Of a DNA stretch of 64,000 nt, positions 35,253 through 43,242 are shown one piece after another. The first letter of the stretch is position 1; each line of letters opens with the position of its first letter. Origin of the DNA: ASV31 sp965229765 (GTDB lineage Bacteria; Pseudomonadota; Alphaproteobacteria; Rhodobacterales; Rhodobacteraceae); the NCBI GenBank assembly GCA_965229765.1, contig CBDDJT010000003.1:1488001-1552000 (forward strand), written 5' to 3'. The translations under genes were made by a program, and so were the position numbers. Below the pieces are notes generated by a model, which was given only the letters and a program-made list of their open reading frames with translations, was not told the DNA's origin and did no database searches.

Positions 35253-35345
35253 TCGGCTTCTCCCTGTTTGATGGCTTTCCCCCGGAAGGTGGGTATCCCG
35301 GCGACCCGGCTCAACCCCCGGGGCACACCGGGCGCTCCGCCGGTG

Positions 35346-35360
35346 CTAACGTTCCGTTAA
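35346..35360. promoter_or_regulatory. CtrA-like site upstream of an outer-membrane gene
   Basis: CTAA-N7-TTAA followed by CC differs by one base from the alphaproteobacterial CtrA consensus TTAA-N7-TTAA. It sits 39 bp upstream of the gene at 35399. A match this short can arise by chance. Confidence 0.25.
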
Positions 35361-35398
35361 CCAACCGCCCCCTAATCTGCCCACAAAGGGGCAGGTCC

Positions 35399-36079
35399 AT
35401 GCGCAACTGGCTGATGGCATTCCTGATCTGGCTGGTCCCGGCGGCCACCCTCGCCGGCCCGTGGCCAAGGGACCCCGGGGACATCTTCGTATCGGTTTCC
35501 TACAACGCCGCCACCGACGCCGTGGCGCTGTGGAACCTGCAACTGATGCCGCCCGAGACCTACACCGGGGTCTATGCCGAATACGGCCTGACGCCGCGCC
35601 TGACCTTCGGCCTCGACGGCGGGTTCTCAGAGGATGGCGCCTATTCCGCTATCCTGCTGGCGCGCTACGCCATAGGTGATCTCGACGCACGAATGCGCTA
35701 CGCGGTATCCTTGGGCGCCGGGCGCTCGGGTCCGCCTCATCAGACACAGGTGCAGATCGGCGCGCATCTGGGGCGCGGCCTGCAACTGGCCGGAAGATCC
35801 GGCTGGGCCAGCCTCGACATGGCCGGCATCCATCGCCTGGACAGCAGCGACATCGCTGCCAAGGCCGACCTCACGCTGGGGCTGAACCTGTCGGACACCT
35901 GGGCGACCATCGTGCAACTTCAGGCCGGTCAATACTCTGGCAGCGCGGCCTATCTGCGCATCGCGCCGTCGGTCGTGCGCACCATCAGCCCCCGTCTCAA
36001 GATGGAAATTGGCCTGACAGGCGAGGTTCTGGGCAGCCGCCAGGTGGGCGCGAAGCTGGCCACCTGGATCAGCTTCTGA
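35399..36079 (+). CDS. Putative outer-membrane beta-barrel protein
   Basis: A 226-aa exported protein: signal peptide to about residue 19 (ATLA/GP), then repeated amphipathic strands (TYTGVYAEYGLTPRLTFGLDG, LGAGRSGPPHQTQVQIGAHLG) and a C-terminal Phe (LATWISF), which is the outer-membrane assembly signature. No family was recognised. It is monocistronic, with a CtrA-like site upstream. Confidence 0.75.
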   Translation: MRNWLMAFLIWLVPAATLAGPWPRDPGDIFVSVSYNAATDAVALWNLQLMPPETYTGVYAEYGLTPRLTFGLDGGFSEDGAYSAILLARYAIGDLDARMRYAVSLGAGRSGPPHQTQVQIGAHLGRGLQLAGRSGWASLDMAGIHRLDSSDIAAKADLTLGLNLSDTWATIVQLQAGQYSGSAAYLRIAPSVVRTISPRLKMEIGLTGEVLGSRQVGAKLATWISF

Positions 36080-36085
36080 CCGGGC

Positions 36086-36493
36086 TCAGCGCAGGACGTG
36101 CACCGCCGATTGCGCGTGCCGCACCACCCGCGCGGCGGTCGAGCCGAGCAGGTAGTCCTGCAACCCCGGCCGGTGCGACGCGATGACGATGCAATCGACG
36201 TCATGATCGTCCGCCCAGTCCGTGATCGCCCGCCCGGCATGACCGGACACCACGGCGCACTCGATGCCGCTGTCGGCCCCCACGGCGGTCCGCAGCGCGG
36301 CTTGCATGTCGTTCAGCCGATGCTCCAGATGCCCTTCGGGCAGGTATTGTGCGGCGTAGCCCGGCACCATCTCCATCACGTGCAATGCGGTGATCCTGCC
36401 ACCTTCCGACAGCAGGCGGCGCGCGATGTCGAACGACGGCTGAACAGGATGGTCATGATCAAGAGCAATCGGAACGAGGATATTGGAATACAT
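36086..36493 (-). CDS. Universal stress protein
   Basis: A 135-aa UspA-fold protein: ILVPIALDHD at the N-terminus, ITALHVMEMVPGY, VDCIVIASHRPGLQDYLLGST, and a final VHVLR. The ATP-loop glycine pattern (G-x(7)-GST) is kept in part, so nucleotide binding is possible. It is preceded by an FNR-like box placed at -41.5 of a TATCCT -10 element and by a GGGAGGA ribosome-binding site, suggesting induction when oxygen falls, as for several usp genes in related bacteria. Confidence 0.92.
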   Translation of the reverse strand: MYSNILVPIALDHDHPVQPSFDIARRLLSEGGRITALHVMEMVPGYAAQYLPEGHLEHRLNDMQAALRTAVGADSGIECAVVSGHAGRAITDWADDHDVDCIVIASHRPGLQDYLLGSTAARVVRHAQSAVHVLR

Positions 36494-36518
36494 GGCTCAG
36501 TCCTCCCTAGACCCGTTC

Positions 36519-36560
36519 AGGATAGGCGGATCCAAGGCCATCGTCCTTGATGCAGGTCAG
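36519..36560 (-). promoter_or_regulatory. FNR/FnrL-like promoter of the usp gene
   Basis: On the minus strand CTGAC-CTGC-ATCAA (36547-36560) has one perfect FNR half-site (ATCAA) and a degenerate partner. TATCCT lies at 36519-36524, exactly where the -10 box belongs if the box is centred at -41.5. The predicted start near 36512 leaves a leader of about 18 nt carrying GGGAGGA. Confidence 0.45.
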
Positions 36561-36567
36561 CTTGCGC

Positions 36568-37044
36568 CTACCACCATTCGGTGCCCGGCGCGCCCTTGAT
36601 CGTGCCGTCGAGATTCGGCGTGACCCAGCCGCCGTAGAACCCGCCGGGCTGCGGCGTGGCCCGAACATCGCCCACCCGGCAGTCGTCCATCTGCGCGGCA
36701 TAGAAGGCAAAGTGGCCCGCCAGTTCGACGAACCGGGCGCTGGGCGCGGGATAACACCACGCTGCCCGTGCCCGGGTCAGCGCCCCGCCCGTCACGTCGA
36801 AATAGGCGGCGCGACCCTTCCATTCGCAGAAACTGCCACCGCCCGCCGGGCGCAGCGCACCGGGTGCCACGTCCCCGGGCGGGATATAGTAGGTGGGCGC
36901 ATGGTGCGTCTCCAGAACCCGCAGGCCACGCAGCGTGTCGGCCACCACCTGCCCGCCCAGTCTGACCACCAGCCGCTCTGACACCCGCTCCAGCCGGGGC
37001 GGGCGCGGGTAGTCCTGCACATTTTCCCGTGCCAGCCCACCCAT
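36568..37044 (-). CDS. DUF427 domain-containing protein
   Basis: A 158-aa protein with a clear DUF427 fold: GGQVVADTLRGLRVLETHHAPTYYIP, GGSFCEWKGRAAYFDV, and AAWCYPAPSARF. The family is small, probably metal- or ligand-binding, and has no assigned activity. It follows the hemerythrin gene by 2 bp and should share its transcript. Confidence 0.9.
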   Translation of the reverse strand: MGGLARENVQDYPRPPRLERVSERLVVRLGGQVVADTLRGLRVLETHHAPTYYIPPGDVAPGALRPAGGGSFCEWKGRAAYFDVTGGALTRARAAWCYPAPSARFVELAGHFAFYAAQMDDCRVGDVRATPQPGGFYGGWVTPNLDGTIKGAPGTEWW

Positions 37045-37046
37045 GC

Positions 37047-37616
37047 CTACAGCCCGGGTGCGCCATGCTTCAGCAGAAGCGGCACGATCAGGTCTTCCTC
37101 GTCATCCAGATGCCGCTCGACCAGCCGGGCGAACCGGGTGGCGGTCTCGCGAAACCGCCCGATGCGCGTGACAAGCGCCGCGTCGGGCTGCCCCGGCCCC
37201 AGCACAGCGTTTGCGGCATCGGCAAACTCCCGCATCAGCGCGTCCAGCGCGTGATGGTCCGAATCAAGCAAGTCGAATCCATGTTCCAGCCGCGCATCCA
37301 GCCGTGCCAGCTTTGGAAAATAGTGGACGTCTTCGATCTGGTGATGATCCTGCAACTGGCCCAGCAACATGCCGCCGAACTGCGACAACCGCCCGCGGTA
37401 CGTGTCGGTGTCCATCCCGCGCTCGATCGCGGTGGCGGCATCCCCGGCCAACATCGCATTCAGCTTGCGGAACATGCCGTGGCGCTCCAGCCAGAACTGA
37501 ACCAGCCCGGCAAAGCCCGGGTCCGCCTCCCACGCCTCGCGCGGGTAGTCGGCCAAAAGGACACGCAGCGCCTCGGGCAGGCAGGCGCGGTCGCTCAGGG
37601 GGATAAGGTCGGCCAT
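37047..37616 (-). CDS. Hemerythrin-like domain protein
   Basis: A 189-aa four-helix protein with His/Glu clusters spaced as in hemerythrin: QDHHQIEDVHYFP (about residues 93-105), LDSDHHALDALM, and VERHLDDEEDLIVPLL. These fit a di-iron site for O2 or NO sensing or binding. Start MADLIPLSDRA is 77 bp from the divergent flavin-type gene; longer frames upstream are not supported. Co-transcribed with the DUF427 gene. Confidence 0.85.
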   Translation of the reverse strand: MADLIPLSDRACLPEALRVLLADYPREAWEADPGFAGLVQFWLERHGMFRKLNAMLAGDAATAIERGMDTDTYRGRLSQFGGMLLGQLQDHHQIEDVHYFPKLARLDARLEHGFDLLDSDHHALDALMREFADAANAVLGPGQPDAALVTRIGRFRETATRFARLVERHLDDEEDLIVPLLLKHGAPGL

Positions 37617-37692
37617 TCGCGCCTCGCGTCTTGCACATGCAGCACGGGGACATAGGCTTGGGGCAGCCGAATGGCAACCGCAGGGCCCGTAC

Positions 37693-38184
37693 ATGACGCA
37701 AGGCAAACAGGATCCCATCCGTCCCACGGACGACGAGGCGCGCAGTCTGGCACGCAGACTGATCGACACCGCGCGCATTGCCGCGCTTGCCGTGCTGGAC
37801 CCGGACACGGGCGCGCCGACGGTGACCCGCATCGCGCTGGCGCGCTGCCCCGATGGCACACCGCTCACGCTCATCTCGGACCTGTCGGCGCACACCCGCG
37901 CCCTGCGCGCCGATCCGCGCGCCTCGCTGCTGGTGGGGGAACCGGGGCCAAAGGGCGATCCGCTGACGCATCCGCGCCTGACCCTTCAGGCCCGCGCGGT
38001 CTTTGTCGACCGCGCCAGCCCCGTTCACGCGGCCCTGCGCCAGACCTACCTCGACCAGAATCCCAAGGCCCGGCTTTACATCGACTTCGCCGATTTCTCT
38101 CTGATGCGCCTCGAACTGGCAGAGGCGCACCTGAACGGCGGGTTCGGCAAGACCTACCGGCTGACCGCCGCCGACCTGTCCTAG
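37693..38184 (+). CDS. Pyridoxamine 5'-phosphate oxidase-fold protein (HugZ-like)
   Basis: A 163-aa split-barrel flavin-binding-fold protein: ARIAALAVLDPDTGAPTVTRIAL, PLTLISDLSAHTRALRADPRASLLVGEPG, DPLTHPRLTLQARAVFVDR. This pattern matches the HugZ/PNPOx-like family, some of which bind or degrade heme; FMN binding is likely but not proven. It ends tail to tail with the beta-helix gene, the stop codons overlapping. Confidence 0.87.
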   Translation: MTQGKQDPIRPTDDEARSLARRLIDTARIAALAVLDPDTGAPTVTRIALARCPDGTPLTLISDLSAHTRALRADPRASLLVGEPGPKGDPLTHPRLTLQARAVFVDRASPVHAALRQTYLDQNPKARLYIDFADFSLMRLELAEAHLNGGFGKTYRLTAADLS

Positions 38185-40463
38185 ATCGGCACGTCAACGC
38201 GCGACGTCAGCCGCACCTTGCCCTTGCAGGGCTCGGCCCATGTCAGCCGCACCTGGTTCTGCGCAGCGCCGTACCGGGGCGTGGCAAAAGGAAACCCGTA
38301 CACCCAGGTGCCGCTTGCATTGGAAATCGGCCCCTCGGGCATGACAGAGGTCACAACCCGCGAATACCCCCTGAACGGCAGGTACTCACCCACGTTCAGC
38401 ACCCAGTCCTTCTGGGCCGTGTTCTGGTCGAACTCCAGCGTCACGGGGTTGAACGTCGACTGGTCGATGCCGTTGAAGGTGTTGCCCTCGAACACGATGT
38501 TGCGGAACCGTCCGAAATCCATCGCCGCGATCGAGGTGTCGATATCCTCGACCCGCCCGATATTGGCACCCGATGTCCGGAACGAATTTCCGGTGACGCT
38601 GAGGCCCTGGATGAAGTGCCCCGGCCCGAACGGCCGCACAAGGATGAACCTGAACCAGCTTGCCGTGTCGATCGCAAGAAACAGGTTGCCGGTGATCGTC
38701 AGCCCCCCGAACGCGAACTCGTTCGCAAAATCGGGATTGGCGTCGTGCTCGTTGTTCAACTCGATCCAGCAATTGTCGATGTAGTTGCCGGTGACCAGCG
38801 AGTTGGCGTTCTTTGCGGTGAACACCAGACCCGCCGTGCGCGGCGCGCCCGGCACATCGTCACCCTGGAACCAGTGGTTGCCCACCACCACGTTTCCCGT
38901 CCCGCCAAGGATCGCCGTGTGGCGGAAGTGCTGGAACCAGCTCGACCGCAGCTTCACGTCATTTGCATTTGAATTGAAGGCGATGCTGGTGCGGTCCTCG
39001 GCATCCAGCGGCGACTCGTCGGAAAAGAACCGGCACCCGTCGATCTGCATCCCCTGGCAGGCGGTACCCGCCGAGGTGATGCCGCGGTTCTTGGGGCGCG
39101 TGATGTGGCACTCGTTGAAATCGTTCAGCGATCCCGCCGGTGCCAGCATGACGGCGCTGCACTCGCCGTTGCACTGGATGTTGATCTCGGACAGGCACAT
39201 CTTGCTCAGGCTGGCGAAGCCGCCGAAATCCAGCACGTACTTGAACCGCGTGAACGTGTAGGTTTGCGATCCCGGCGCCCCCCACAGCGGGCGGCTCAGC
39301 GTCACCTCGCCCGCGCCGGTGTTCTTCGCGGTGACATAGACCTCGCGCCCCACGCCGCTTCCCGTCACCAGCGCGCCTACCGGTACGTTGGCGATATTGG
39401 CCACGTTCGTCAGCCTCGTGCCCTGCCCGCTGGAAAAGCTGGCGGTCGAGGTCACGACGTCCGAGGTCCATGCCGCGCTTGGCTGGGCCGCGAAGGTGCC
39501 GTTGCGGATCACCCGGCGGATGGCAAAGGTGTCCTTGTTGCCCACCGCCGCCTGCATGTCGATCGGCGCGCTGACGTCGATCTGCCGGCCGTTCATGTCC
39601 AGCATCTCGTGGTCGGTAAAGTTCAGCATCGCCTGGAACGCGCGGCGGAACCCCTCCACCTCGTCGCCGAACGCCGCGATATAGGCGTTCAGCTCGAAGT
39701 TCGAGCGCAGCGATAGCCGCCGGTCGGCGGGCATCAGCACATTGCCCTCGAACCGCACCGGGCTTTCGAAGGTCACGCTGTTGGCCAGGTAGAACAGTCC
39801 CGCGGGCACCAGCACCTGCCGCCCGTTCGCCGCAGCGTCGGCGGCCTCGAAGGCGGCGCTGTCGTCGGTCACGCCATCACCCGCCGCGCCAAAGTCCAGC
39901 ACATCCACCCAGTCCAGCAGGTCGCGCGTGAAGCTCGCCGTGATGTCCAGGACTTCAAGGTCGTCGACCCGCACCACGCCGCCGTTTGCGCCTGTCAGGT
40001 CAATGCCGAAATGGCCGTACTCGGGCGTGTTGCCCCAGACCATGTCGACACCGTCACGCGCGCCGGTGCCGATCACCGCCGTCACGGTCACCACCTCGCC
40101 GTACGAGGTCAGTTGCACCGCCGGGCCGGTTTCCACCAGCCCGCCCACCGGGTTGCCCGCCGCATCCGCCGGATAGCCCGCGATGCGCACCGAGGGAAAT
40201 GCGCCGCTGACCGCCTTCACCCGCGCCGTGACGCGAATATAGTAGCCATCGCGAATGGGCGTCTCGCCCATGTAACGCAGGGTCTGGGTGCTTTGCGTCT
40301 TCAGGATTTCAAGGCAGCCGCCAAAATCCTGGTCGGCGGGCACAAAGGCCGCATCCGCCGCGCCCTCGTAGGTGTCGGTGCCAGGCGTCCCGTTCTCGCG
40401 CGACCAGACGTCCAGGCCATCCTCGAACGGTGGCGGCATCAGGCTGAAGACAGTGTCTACCAT
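38181..40463 (-). CDS. Parallel beta-helix protein, pectate lyase / GH28-related
   Basis: A 760-aa protein. Residues about 1-180 form an N-terminal beta-sandwich-like part. The Pectate_lyase_3 motif VLDFGAAGDGVTDDSAAFE lies near residues 187-205, and beta-helix coils run to about residue 680 (repeated GN.., e.g. NVVVGNHWFQGDD, LVTGNYIDNCWIEL, LTITGNLFL). No signal peptide is visible. The fold is that of GH28-related and tail-spike proteins, so polysaccharide binding or cleavage is likely; the catalytic Asp set was not identified. The start MVDTVFSLMPPP is chosen over a longer basic N-terminal frame with no family support. Confidence 0.8.
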   Translation of the reverse strand: MVDTVFSLMPPPFEDGLDVWSRENGTPGTDTYEGAADAAFVPADQDFGGCLEILKTQSTQTLRYMGETPIRDGYYIRVTARVKAVSGAFPSVRIAGYPADAAGNPVGGLVETGPAVQLTSYGEVVTVTAVIGTGARDGVDMVWGNTPEYGHFGIDLTGANGGVVRVDDLEVLDITASFTRDLLDWVDVLDFGAAGDGVTDDSAAFEAADAAANGRQVLVPAGLFYLANSVTFESPVRFEGNVLMPADRRLSLRSNFELNAYIAAFGDEVEGFRRAFQAMLNFTDHEMLDMNGRQIDVSAPIDMQAAVGNKDTFAIRRVIRNGTFAAQPSAAWTSDVVTSTASFSSGQGTRLTNVANIANVPVGALVTGSGVGREVYVTAKNTGAGEVTLSRPLWGAPGSQTYTFTRFKYVLDFGGFASLSKMCLSEINIQCNGECSAVMLAPAGSLNDFNECHITRPKNRGITSAGTACQGMQIDGCRFFSDESPLDAEDRTSIAFNSNANDVKLRSSWFQHFRHTAILGGTGNVVVGNHWFQGDDVPGAPRTAGLVFTAKNANSLVTGNYIDNCWIELNNEHDANPDFANEFAFGGLTITGNLFLAIDTASWFRFILVRPFGPGHFIQGLSVTGNSFRTSGANIGRVEDIDTSIAAMDFGRFRNIVFEGNTFNGIDQSTFNPVTLEFDQNTAQKDWVLNVGEYLPFRGYSRVVTSVMPEGPISNASGTWVYGFPFATPRYGAAQNQVRLTWAEPCKGKVRLTSRVDVPI

Positions 40464-40636
40464 GTGTCGATCCCTCTCGGCTTTGCCACGCACACAGCCC
40501 GACGGCGCCGGCCCAATGGCTGTGCCGGTCGCTCGTCTTTCGTTCGCCTTCTTAGGAAAACGGCCCGTGGCCAATCGCGAAAGGGACCTATCACGCCCGG
40601 GGTGCCGGACGTGTTAACCATGCGCGCGGTGGGGGA

Positions 40637-41047
40637 TCAGGCGCCCAGTTCGGGCTTGGGCAACAGCCGCACGCCGTTGATCTGCCAGCCGCCTTCGGTG
40701 GCCAGCATCTCGTATTCCAGCATGTGCACGGTGCCGCCGGGATCGGTAATCATCACTTTCTGAAGCGTCCGGCCCCCGCGTTCGTCGAGGTCAAGGAACC
40801 TCACGGCATCGGGCCGCCAGACCATCGGGTAGCCCTGCATCACCATCATGCCGAACCGCTGCGGCGTGCCGAACAGCCGCTTGATATTGGGCGAGGCAAA
40901 GTTGAACGCCGTCTCGAAATCGTCCCGCAGAAAGGCGTCGATCTGGCTTTGTATCACGCCGGTGATGGCGGGCTTGGTCGCCTCCTGTGCGCCGGCTGTC
41001 TGCACGGGCAGCGCCAGCGCCAGGCAAAAAAGGATGGTTCGCAGCAT
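40637..41047 (-). CDS. DUF4864 exported protein
   Basis: A 136-aa protein with a signal peptide (LFCLALALPVQTAGA/QE) and the DUF4864 pattern: QSQIDAFLRDDFETAFNFASPNIKRLFGT, MVMQGYPMVWRPDAVRFLDL, and the C-terminal WQINGVRLLP. It resembles NTF2-like cystatin folds; function unknown. It follows lysK on the same strand after an 80-bp spacer with a hairpin. Confidence 0.88.
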   Translation of the reverse strand: MLRTILFCLALALPVQTAGAQEATKPAITGVIQSQIDAFLRDDFETAFNFASPNIKRLFGTPQRFGMMVMQGYPMVWRPDAVRFLDLDERGGRTLQKVMITDPGGTVHMLEYEMLATEGGWQINGVRLLPKPELGA

Positions 41048-41060
41048 TCCGTCTCTCCCT

Positions 41061-41083
41061 GTTCGGCTCTTCTCACGCCGAAC
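41061..41083. other. Hairpin between lysK and the DUF4864 gene
   Basis: Perfect 7-bp arms GTTCGGC/GCCGAAC with a 9-nt loop. It may end the lysK transcript, but no T-run follows on the minus strand. Confidence 0.35.
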
Positions 41084-41127
41084 AAGCTAGCGCGGAACGC
41101 GCCTCCGTCGCCAAAAAAACCTGCGGT

Positions 41128-42708
41128 TCAGCCCGCCAGCCGCCCTGCCAGCGCGTCCTCGATCAGCGCCACGGTCTCATCGACGCCGTAAAGCGCGATG
41201 AACCCGCCGAACCGCGGGCCCTGGCTGGCGCCCAGCAACACCTCGTATAGCGCCTTGAACCAGTCGCGCAGCGGCTCGAACCCGTGGTCCTTGCCGACGG
41301 CGAAGACCATGGATTGCAGGTCTTCCGCATCCAGCCCGCCCTCCCAGCCGCGCAGCCGCGCCATCAGGTCTTCCAGCGCAGCGCGCTCTGTCTCGGCAGG
41401 CAGGCGGAACACCCGTCCGGGTTTCACGAAATCGTTGAAATAGCGCACCGCTGCCGCCGCCGCCGCGTCCAGATCGGGATGCGTCTCGGGGCTGGCGTCC
41501 GGCGCATAGCGGCGGATGAACCCCCAAAGCGTGTCCTTGTCCTGCGCCGAGGCGACACTGGCAAGGTTCAGCAGCATGGCAAACGGCACCACCATCCGGC
41601 TTTCGGGCGGGGTGCCGCCGTGGATGTGCCACACCGGGTTGGCCAGTTGCGCCGCCGTGTCTTGCCCGGCATAGGCGCGCAGTTGCTGGTGGTATTCGTC
41701 CACGGCCTTCGGGATCACGTCGAAGAACAGCCGCTTGGCGGTCTTCGGCTTCTGGAACATGAAATACGACAGGCTCTCGGCAGAGGCATAGGTCAGCCAC
41801 TCGTCAATCGAGATGCCGTTGCCCTTCGACTTGGAAATCTTCTCGCCGTTCTCGTCAAGGAACAGCTCGTACGTGAAATGCTCGGGCGCGGGCCAGCCAA
41901 GGATCTCACAGATGCGGTCGTAGATCGCCGTGTTGGTGGCGTGCTCCTTGCCGTACATCTCGAAATCGACGCCCAGCGCCGCCCAGCGCGCGCCGAAATC
42001 GGGCTTCCACTGCAACTTCACGTTGCCGCCCGTGACAGGGATCGTCACCTCCCGACCGTCCTCGTCGTCATAGGTGATCGTCGCCGCCTGCGCGTCCACG
42101 TGCTTGATCGGCACATACAGCACCCGCCCCGTCTTTGGGCTGATCGGCAAAAAGATGGAATAGGTCTGCTGCCGCTCCTCGCGCAGCGATTTCAGCATCA
42201 CCGCCATCAGGTCGTCATAGCGTTCGCACGCCAGCTTCAGCACCGGGTCGAATTGCCCCGAGCGGTAGAACTCCGTCGCCGAATAGAACTCGTACTCGAA
42301 GCCAAAGGTATCCAGAAACCGGCGCAGCATCGCGTTGTTGTAGTGCCCGAAACTGTCGTATTCGCCGAACGGGTCCGGCACGCTGGTCAGCGGCTTCTGC
42401 AAGTGCTCGGCCAGCATTTCCTGCTGCGGAACGTTTCCGGGCACCTTGCGCAGCCCGTCCAGATCGTCCGAAAAGCAGATCAGCCGCGTCGGAATGTCCG
42501 AGATGATCTCGAACGCGCGCCGCACCATCGTGGTGCGCGCCACCTCTCCGAAGGTCCCGATATGCGGCAGCCCCGACGGGCCATAGCCCGTCTCGAAAAG
42601 CACGTAACCCTTTTCCGGCGGCGCCTTTTCATAACGCTTCATCACCCGGCGCGCTTCTTCGAACGGCCAGGCCTTGCAGGCCATCGCTGCGTCGCGCAAA
42701 TCGGTCAT
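41128..42708 (-). CDS. lysK: Lysyl-tRNA synthetase, class I
   Basis: A 526-aa class I (archaeal-type) LysRS, the form used by many alphaproteobacteria in place of the class II enzyme. The class I signatures are visible: PHIGTFGE (HIGH-like, near residue 50) and KISKSKG (KMSKS-like, residues 290-296). LICFSDDLDGLRKVP and TYELFLDENGEKI are typical of the family. Start MTDLRDAAMACKAW is 36 nt inside a longer frame whose extra residues do not fit. It is divergent from the TerB-like gene. Confidence 0.96.
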   Translation of the reverse strand: MTDLRDAAMACKAWPFEEARRVMKRYEKAPPEKGYVLFETGYGPSGLPHIGTFGEVARTTMVRRAFEIISDIPTRLICFSDDLDGLRKVPGNVPQQEMLAEHLQKPLTSVPDPFGEYDSFGHYNNAMLRRFLDTFGFEYEFYSATEFYRSGQFDPVLKLACERYDDLMAVMLKSLREERQQTYSIFLPISPKTGRVLYVPIKHVDAQAATITYDDEDGREVTIPVTGGNVKLQWKPDFGARWAALGVDFEMYGKEHATNTAIYDRICEILGWPAPEHFTYELFLDENGEKISKSKGNGISIDEWLTYASAESLSYFMFQKPKTAKRLFFDVIPKAVDEYHQQLRAYAGQDTAAQLANPVWHIHGGTPPESRMVVPFAMLLNLASVASAQDKDTLWGFIRRYAPDASPETHPDLDAAAAAAVRYFNDFVKPGRVFRLPAETERAALEDLMARLRGWEGGLDAEDLQSMVFAVGKDHGFEPLRDWFKALYEVLLGASQGPRFGGFIALYGVDETVALIEDALAGRLAG

Positions 42709-42837
42709 CGCTGTCGTTCCTTCAAAAAGCGGCCTGCCCGGCAAGCCGCCTTCCTATTGCCGCCCCGACAGCACGTCAATAATCTGCACCGGCAGCACAG
42801 CCGCAGGATTGGGCCCTTGACCGACTTTACCGCCAGC

Positions 42838-43239
42838 ATGACCCCGCAGGACAGCCTCGTCGCGATCATGATCGCCACCTCGGCCTCGGACGAACGCATC
42901 CGTACCGCAGAACTGGTCACCATCGAATCGATCGTGAACCTGCTGCCGGTGTTCGCGGGTTACGATCCAGACCGACTGAAGCAGGTGGCAGAAGTGGTTT
43001 TCGACCTCTTCTCCGAAGAAGACGGGCTTGACGCCCTGCTGGGTCTCGTGCGCGAGAACCTGCCGGAGCGGCTCTATGAAACCGCCTATGCGCTTGCCTG
43101 CGACGTGGCCGCAGCCGATGGCGTTCTGGGCGAGGAAGAACTGCGCCTGCTCGAAGAAATCCGCTACGAACTGGACATCGAACGCCTGCACGCCGCCGCG
43201 ATCGAACGTGGCGCGCGGGCCCGTCACCTCAGGCTCTGA
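42838..43239 (+). CDS. TerB-like tellurite resistance family protein
   Basis: A 133-aa all-helical protein with the TerB pattern: DSLVAIMIATSASDERIRTAELVTIES, then ETAYALACDVAAADGVLGEEELRLLEEIRYEL, with acidic residues that could bind metal. Function is uncertain; TerB-type proteins are linked to envelope stress. The ATG at 42838 lacks a ribosome-binding site; an in-frame TTG at 42817 has AGGA 8 bp upstream and adds seven residues, so it may be the true start. Convergent with dacB, 3 bp apart. Confidence 0.85.
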   Translation: MTPQDSLVAIMIATSASDERIRTAELVTIESIVNLLPVFAGYDPDRLKQVAEVVFDLFSEEDGLDALLGLVRENLPERLYETAYALACDVAAADGVLGEEELRLLEEIRYELDIERLHAAAIERGARARHLRL

Positions 43240-43242
43240 CCC

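Noticed and set aside
40614..40621. TTAACCAT half-site resembling a CtrA box
   Set aside because: No second half at the required spacing.
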